A stretch of 64,000 nucleotides of DNA from Flavobacterium gillisiae (GTDB lineage: Bacteria > Bacteroidota > Bacteroidia > Flavobacteriales > Flavobacteriaceae), in assembly GCF_900107635.1 (NCBI RefSeq), contig NZ_FNRD01000011.1:62001-126000 (forward strand), in the 5' to 3' direction. Made by a program: the position numbers and the translations under genes. Shown here piece by piece: positions 60,344-64,000 of this stretch; position 1 is the first letter of the stretch, and each line of letters begins with the position of its first letter. The notes under the pieces are model-generated. The model had not been told where the DNA came from. It did not search any database and saw only the letters and a list, made by a program, of their open reading frames with translations.

Positions 60344-60919
60344 ATGGCGACCTTAAATAAAAACTTATCCGTTTATGATAAAAACAGTGTTCCAAAAGCG
60401 AAAAATTTTCGTTTTGGAGTCGTTGTTGCTGAATGGAACGAAGCTATAACTGAAGGATTATACAATGGAGCAGAACAGGCATTTTTAGAAAATAGTGTTC
60501 CGCAGGAACATATTATTCGTTGGAATGTTCCTGGAAGTTTCGAACTTATTTATGGATGCAAAAAAATGTTGCAAACTCAGAACGTAGATGCTGTAATAGC
60601 TATAGGTTGTGTGATTCAAGGGCAAACTAAGCATTTTGATTTTGTTTGTGAAGGAGTTACTCAAGGAATAAAAGATTTGAATATTCAAACGGATATTCCT
60701 GTTATTTTTTGTGTGCTTACTGATAATGCAATGCAACAATCGATCGATCGAAGTGGTGGGATTCATGGTAATAAAGGTACAGAAGCGGCTATAGCGGCTA
60801 TTAAAATGGCTTTTATTCGTCAGCAGGCTTCGTTAACGCATCAAAAAGGAAATCAAAATTTATTGTCAACAGGTCCTTTGAGAATAGAGGAGGGGACGCC
60901 TTTAGAACTAAAGGAATAA
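60344..60919 (+). CDS. ribH: 6,7-dimethyl-8-ribityllumazine synthase
   Basis: A 191-aa riboflavin-pathway enzyme that joins the 5-amino-ribitylaminouracil and butanone phosphate. FGVVVAEWNEAITEGLYNGA, IIRWNVPGSFELIYGCKKML, AIGCVIQGQTKHFDFVCEGV and GGIHGNKGTEAAIAAIKMA are diagnostic. Compared with the ~156-aa enzyme it carries a C-terminal Gln/Leu-containing extension of ~25 residues. There is no FMN riboswitch upstream that I can see. Confidence 0.96.
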   Translation: MATLNKNLSVYDKNSVPKAKNFRFGVVVAEWNEAITEGLYNGAEQAFLENSVPQEHIIRWNVPGSFELIYGCKKMLQTQNVDAVIAIGCVIQGQTKHFDFVCEGVTQGIKDLNIQTDIPVIFCVLTDNAMQQSIDRSGGIHGNKGTEAAIAAIKMAFIRQQASLTHQKGNQNLLSTGPLRIEEGTPLELKE

Positions 60920-60939
60920 AGCAATAATATATTATAATA

Positions 60940-60977
60940 AAGCCTATACTGTTTAGTTAATAGTATAGGTTTTTTTT
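60940..60977 (+). terminator. Terminator of ribH
   Basis: CCTATACT pairs with AGTATAGG around an 11-nt loop, followed by eight T. Confidence 0.88.
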
Positions 60978-61023
60978 GTTTTATTTATGACTGAGTAAAC
61001 CCTGAAACCCAACATAAATTCAT

Positions 61024-61031
61024 TAAATTTG
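61024..61031 (+). promoter_or_regulatory. -7 promoter box of mutL
   Basis: TAAATTTG matches TAnnTTTG, about 50 nt before the mutL ATG. No clear TTG is seen 17-23 nt upstream. Confidence 0.45.
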
Positions 61032-61081
61032 TGCACTTTGGTTTTAAAAATAAAACGTAAACTTTAAATAAATATTTTTTA

Positions 61082-62938
61082 ATGTCGAGTATCATTCAAT
61101 TGCTTCCTGATCATGTTGCCAACCAAATTGCTGCTGGAGAAGTCGTACAAAGACCTGCTTCCGTTGTCAAAGAATTACTTGAAAATGCAGTTGATGCAAA
61201 GGCAAGTGATATTAAATTGATTATAAAAGATGCCGGGAAAGCATTAGTTCAGGTTATTGATAATGGACTGGGAATGAGCGTTACCGATGCGCGTTTGTGT
61301 TTTGAACGCCATGCGACTTCAAAAATACGTAAGGCAGAGGATTTATTTTCATTGCATACGAAAGGGTTTCGGGGGGAAGCATTGGCTTCAATTGCTGCGA
61401 TTGCTCATGTGGAGATGAAGACGAAACAAGATCAAGAAGAGTTAGGAACGCAAATTATTGTCGAAGGTAGTAAGTTTGTCTCTCAAGAAGTTGCTGTGCT
61501 GCCTAAAGGGACGTCATTTGCGGTCAAAAATCTGTTTTTCAATATTCCTGCTAGACGCAACTTTTTAAAGTCGGATACGGTAGAGTATCGTCATATCATT
61601 GATGAATTTCAACGTGTCGCTTTAGCACACCCAAACATCTATTTTACTTTCTTTCATAATGGAAGCGAAATGTTCAATTTGCCTCCCTCAAGCATGAGGC
61701 AGCGAATCGTTAATATTTTTGCTGGTAAAACCAATGAAAAGCTAGTTCCGGTTCAAGAAGAGACTGAAATCGTGACAATTCAAGGCTTTGTCAGTAAGCC
61801 TGAATTTGCTAAAAAAAATAGAGGAGAGCAGTTTTTCTTTGTTAATGATCGATTTATTAAAAGTGGTTATTTGCATCATGCAATAATGGCTGCCTATGAT
61901 GGTATTTTGAGAGATGGAGCCCAGCCTAGTTATTTTTTATATTTAACGGTGCCGCCAAATACGATTGATATCAATATACATCCTACTAAAACAGAGATTA
62001 AATTTGATGATGAACATGCCATGTATGCTATTTTAAGAGCTTCGATTAAACATAGTTTAGGTCAGTTTAATGTGGCGCCAGTTTTAGATTTCGACAGAGA
62101 TTCTAATTTAGATACGCCTTACCATTACAAAGATTTAGAAGGAGCTACACCAACAATACAAGTGGATGGAAGCTTTAATCCTTTTTCGGATGATAAAGTA
62201 AATAAACACTATTCAGGTTCTAGTTATAGAAAGCCTGAACCAACAGCTTCTTGGGAAAGTTTGTACGTAGGATTAAAACAAGAGGGAGAGTTTATTTCCG
62301 GAAATACTGATTTTTCATTTGAAAGTGAAGAAGTGACAGGTTCTTTGTTCAATGAGGAAGAAGTCGAACAAACCGTTAATAATGCCTACCAAATTCATAA
62401 AAAATATATCGTATCTCCTATTAAATCAGGAATGGTTATTGTGGATCAGCAGCGGGCTCATCAAAGAGTATTGTATGAGCAGTTTTTGACTAATATGACG
62501 GTGAATCAAGCCTCAAGTCAGCAATTGTTATTCCCGTTAGATTTGTTCTTTTCGGCTACAGAAATGGAGCTTATCCAGGATTTAAAATTGTCACTGGTTA
62601 ATACCGGTTTTGTTTTTGAAGAGACTAGTATAGATCATGTCGTTATTTCAGGGATTCCAGTAAATGTAACTGAAAGCGAAGTTTCGTTAGTTTTAGAACA
62701 ATTATTAAGCGATTTACAAGATGGAATTCCCGACAGTAGTTTTAGTCAGAATGACACGATTGCGAAATCAATGGCCAAAAGTTTAGCTGTAAAAACAGGG
62801 ACGGCTTTAACATTAAAAGAGCAGGAAAACTTGGTAAACGGTCTTTTTGCCTGTAAAGATCCTAATGTTTCCCCTTTTCAAAAACCAACTTTCATCACAA
62901 TGCGTGTGGAAGATTTAGATAAAAAATTTGCACTATGA
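61082..62938 (+). CDS. mutL: DNA mismatch repair protein MutL
   Basis: A 618-aa GHKL ATPase coordinating mismatch repair. The N-terminal half has IAAGEVVQRPASVVKELLEN, AVDAKASDI, DNGLGMSVTD, TKGFRGEALASIAA and the FNIPARRNFLKS loop. The C-terminal dimerisation domain starts near residue 430. Its metal-binding motif is VDQQRAHQRVLYE, where canonical endonuclease-MutL has DQHAxxExxxxE. The CPHGRP-type motif is replaced by SPFQKP. Nicking activity is therefore doubtful. It overlaps the downstream rhomboid gene by 4 nt. Confidence 0.95.
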   Translation: MSSIIQLLPDHVANQIAAGEVVQRPASVVKELLENAVDAKASDIKLIIKDAGKALVQVIDNGLGMSVTDARLCFERHATSKIRKAEDLFSLHTKGFRGEALASIAAIAHVEMKTKQDQEELGTQIIVEGSKFVSQEVAVLPKGTSFAVKNLFFNIPARRNFLKSDTVEYRHIIDEFQRVALAHPNIYFTFFHNGSEMFNLPPSSMRQRIVNIFAGKTNEKLVPVQEETEIVTIQGFVSKPEFAKKNRGEQFFFVNDRFIKSGYLHHAIMAAYDGILRDGAQPSYFLYLTVPPNTIDINIHPTKTEIKFDDEHAMYAILRASIKHSLGQFNVAPVLDFDRDSNLDTPYHYKDLEGATPTIQVDGSFNPFSDDKVNKHYSGSSYRKPEPTASWESLYVGLKQEGEFISGNTDFSFESEEVTGSLFNEEEVEQTVNNAYQIHKKYIVSPIKSGMVIVDQQRAHQRVLYEQFLTNMTVNQASSQQLLFPLDLFFSATEMELIQDLKLSLVNTGFVFEETSIDHVVISGIPVNVTESEVSLVLEQLLSDLQDGIPDSSFSQNDTIAKSMAKSLAVKTGTALTLKEQENLVNGLFACKDPNVSPFQKPTFITMRVEDLDKKFAL

Positions 62939-63681
62939 GAAATGTAACCGAAACGGTAAAACAATTAATTATAATTAATGTTCTCTTTTTTATTGGAACT
63001 TTAATCGTTGGAGATCCTGCTTACAAAATGTTAGCTATGTTTTTTCCGGAAAATAAAGACTTTCAATTATGGCAGCCTATCACGCATATGTTTATGCACG
63101 GTGGGTATATGCATATCTTTTTTAATATGTTTGCTTTGTATTCGTTTGGATCTGCTTTGGAAAGTTTTTGGGGAAGTAAAAAGTTTCTATTCTTTTATAT
63201 TTCTTGTGGTTTAGGTGCGGCATTGCTTCATACAGGAATTAATTATTATTACTTTAATGATGCTATAAGTACTTTAGTCTCCAACGGTTTTTCTAAGACT
63301 GAAGTTATACAACTTTTAAACGAAGGTAAAATTAACACGCAATGGCAAGAGTTGTTGACTCCTTCAGAATACAAAAATTTTCTTAGTGCTTATATGGGAA
63401 CTGTAGTGGGTGCTTCTGGTGCTATCTATGGTGTAATTGTCGCATTTGCATTTATGTTTCCTAATGCTGAGTTGGCTTTGATGTTTATTCCTGTGCCTAT
63501 AAAAGCAAAATATTTTGTACCTGGTTTAGTTTTAGTAGATTTGTATTTAGGAGTTTCTGGACAATCTATTTTTGGCGGTGGTGGTATCGCACATTTTGCT
63601 CACGTTGGTGGAGCTTTATTTGGCTTTCTGATTATGTGGTATTGGAAGAAGAATCAGTTTAATGACAACAGGTGGAACTAA
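62935..63681 (+). CDS. Rhomboid family intramembrane serine protease
   Basis: A 248-aa membrane protein with six or so helices. WQPITHMFMHGGYMHIFFNM contains the early rhomboid His/Asn motif. The catalytic Ser is in VGASGAIYGVIVA (GxSG), and the catalytic His in AHFAHVGGALFGF. An unusual ~50-residue hydrophilic segment (about 105-145, with LNEGKINTQWQELLTP) sits between helices. Translation is coupled to mutL (ATGA overlap). A second rhomboid gene follows. Confidence 0.95.
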   Translation: MRNVTETVKQLIIINVLFFIGTLIVGDPAYKMLAMFFPENKDFQLWQPITHMFMHGGYMHIFFNMFALYSFGSALESFWGSKKFLFFYISCGLGAALLHTGINYYYFNDAISTLVSNGFSKTEVIQLLNEGKINTQWQELLTPSEYKNFLSAYMGTVVGASGAIYGVIVAFAFMFPNAELALMFIPVPIKAKYFVPGLVLVDLYLGVSGQSIFGGGGIAHFAHVGGALFGFLIMWYWKKNQFNDNRWN

Positions 63682-63733
63682 AATGTTTCTGCTCGTAAAA
63701 GATATTATTTCATAAAAAACGTAAATACAAAGA

Positions 63734-64000
63734 ATGAATATTATAGATGACTTAAAAATGCAGTATAAGTTAGGTGGTGTAGCCCATAGATTAATCTATT
63801 GGAATGTTGCTTGCTTTCTCGTTTCATTGGTATTTTTCTATGAGTTTAAGTCTGGATCATTTCATTTCCCTAATTGGGTCGCTTTGTCAACAGTGCCTTC
63901 TGTTTTTGGATTGATGCCGTGGACATTCTTAACCTATTCGTTTTTTCATGACGGATTTTGGCATTTACTTTTTAATATGATGGTTTTTAACTTTGCCAGC
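63734..64000 (+). CDS. Second rhomboid family protein, N-terminal part (window edge)
   Basis: The first 89 codons of a gene cut by the window end, starting MNIIDDLKMQYKLGGVAHRL. One membrane helix is followed by the rhomboid-type TFLTYSFFHDGFWHLLFNMM (H..HxxxN motif) and VFNF. The active site Ser and His lie beyond the window. It starts 52 nt after the first rhomboid gene, so the two form a tandem pair. Confidence 0.85.
   Translation, partial: MNIIDDLKMQYKLGGVAHRLIYWNVACFLVSLVFFYEFKSGSFHFPNWVALSTVPSVFGLMPWTFLTYSFFHDGFWHLLFNMMVFNFAS

Noticed and set aside
60485..60766. 93-codon minus-strand ORF within ribH
   Set aside because: Antisense to a clear ribH with all family motifs.

Overview
The window looks like a chromosomal segment of a Flavobacterium-type bacterium (Bacteroidota, Flavobacteriia). 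The DNA is AT-rich, starts generally lack Shine-Dalgarno sequences, and many genes are preceded by the Bacteroidota -7 box TAnnTTTG, sometimes with a TTG about 17-21 nt upstream. The protein families fit: several TonB-dependent or OMP beta-barrel receptors, a FecI/FecR pair, lipoproteins with an MKK signal and lipobox, DUF1501/DUF1800, TIGR03643, an S9 peptidase, and a TPR-hybrid histidine kinase. I see no rRNA, tRNA, CRISPR array, intact insertion sequence or prophage.

Layout. 1-12.9 kb: a truncated lipoprotein gene, an M61 peptidase, a fatty acid hydroxylase-family membrane enzyme, DoxX-like and EamA membrane proteins, a DUF1800-DUF1501 operon, an outer-membrane barrel protein, and an FAD monooxygenase with a DnaJ-like CxxCxGxG N-terminus. 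12.9-16.3 kb: a repeat-rich accessory patch with small secreted ORFs separated by hairpin and direct repeats, including a 119-bp direct repeat whose first copy supplies the C-terminus of an 86-aa ORF. 16.3-29 kb: htpG, lipocalin-like and OmpA lipoproteins, an orphan ABC ATPase, an S9 peptidase, fabH, an outer-membrane receptor and argS.

29.1-35.1 kb is the most system-like part. An ECF sigma factor, a FecR anti-sigma factor and an STN-containing TonB-dependent receptor lie on the minus strand. Divergent from them are two acidic lipoprotein genes: one with four internal repeats and a lipocalin-like tail, the other ending in an EF-hand-like acidic segment. The fecR-receptor operon and the lipoprotein operon share a bipartite sequence, AGGTAGGGT(T/A)TT(A/T)CC, 8 nt, CTGTTT. 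I interpret it as the promoter of this ECF sigma factor, which would place the lipoproteins in the same regulon as the receptor.

35.2-64 kb is mainly housekeeping: ffh, folD, corA, rluF, a Nif3-like protein with a coiled-coil partner, lpxK-punA, a hybrid histidine kinase, gap, lipA, a TonB protein, a second ECF sigma factor co-transcribed with a glycosyltransferase, a PaiB-like protein, murB, an asnB-type amidotransferase next to a GT4 glycosyltransferase, a rhodanese lipoprotein, recF, a TPR membrane protein, ribH, mutL and two tandem rhomboid genes, the second cut by the window end. Most intergenic spaces here hold clear stem-loop terminators.
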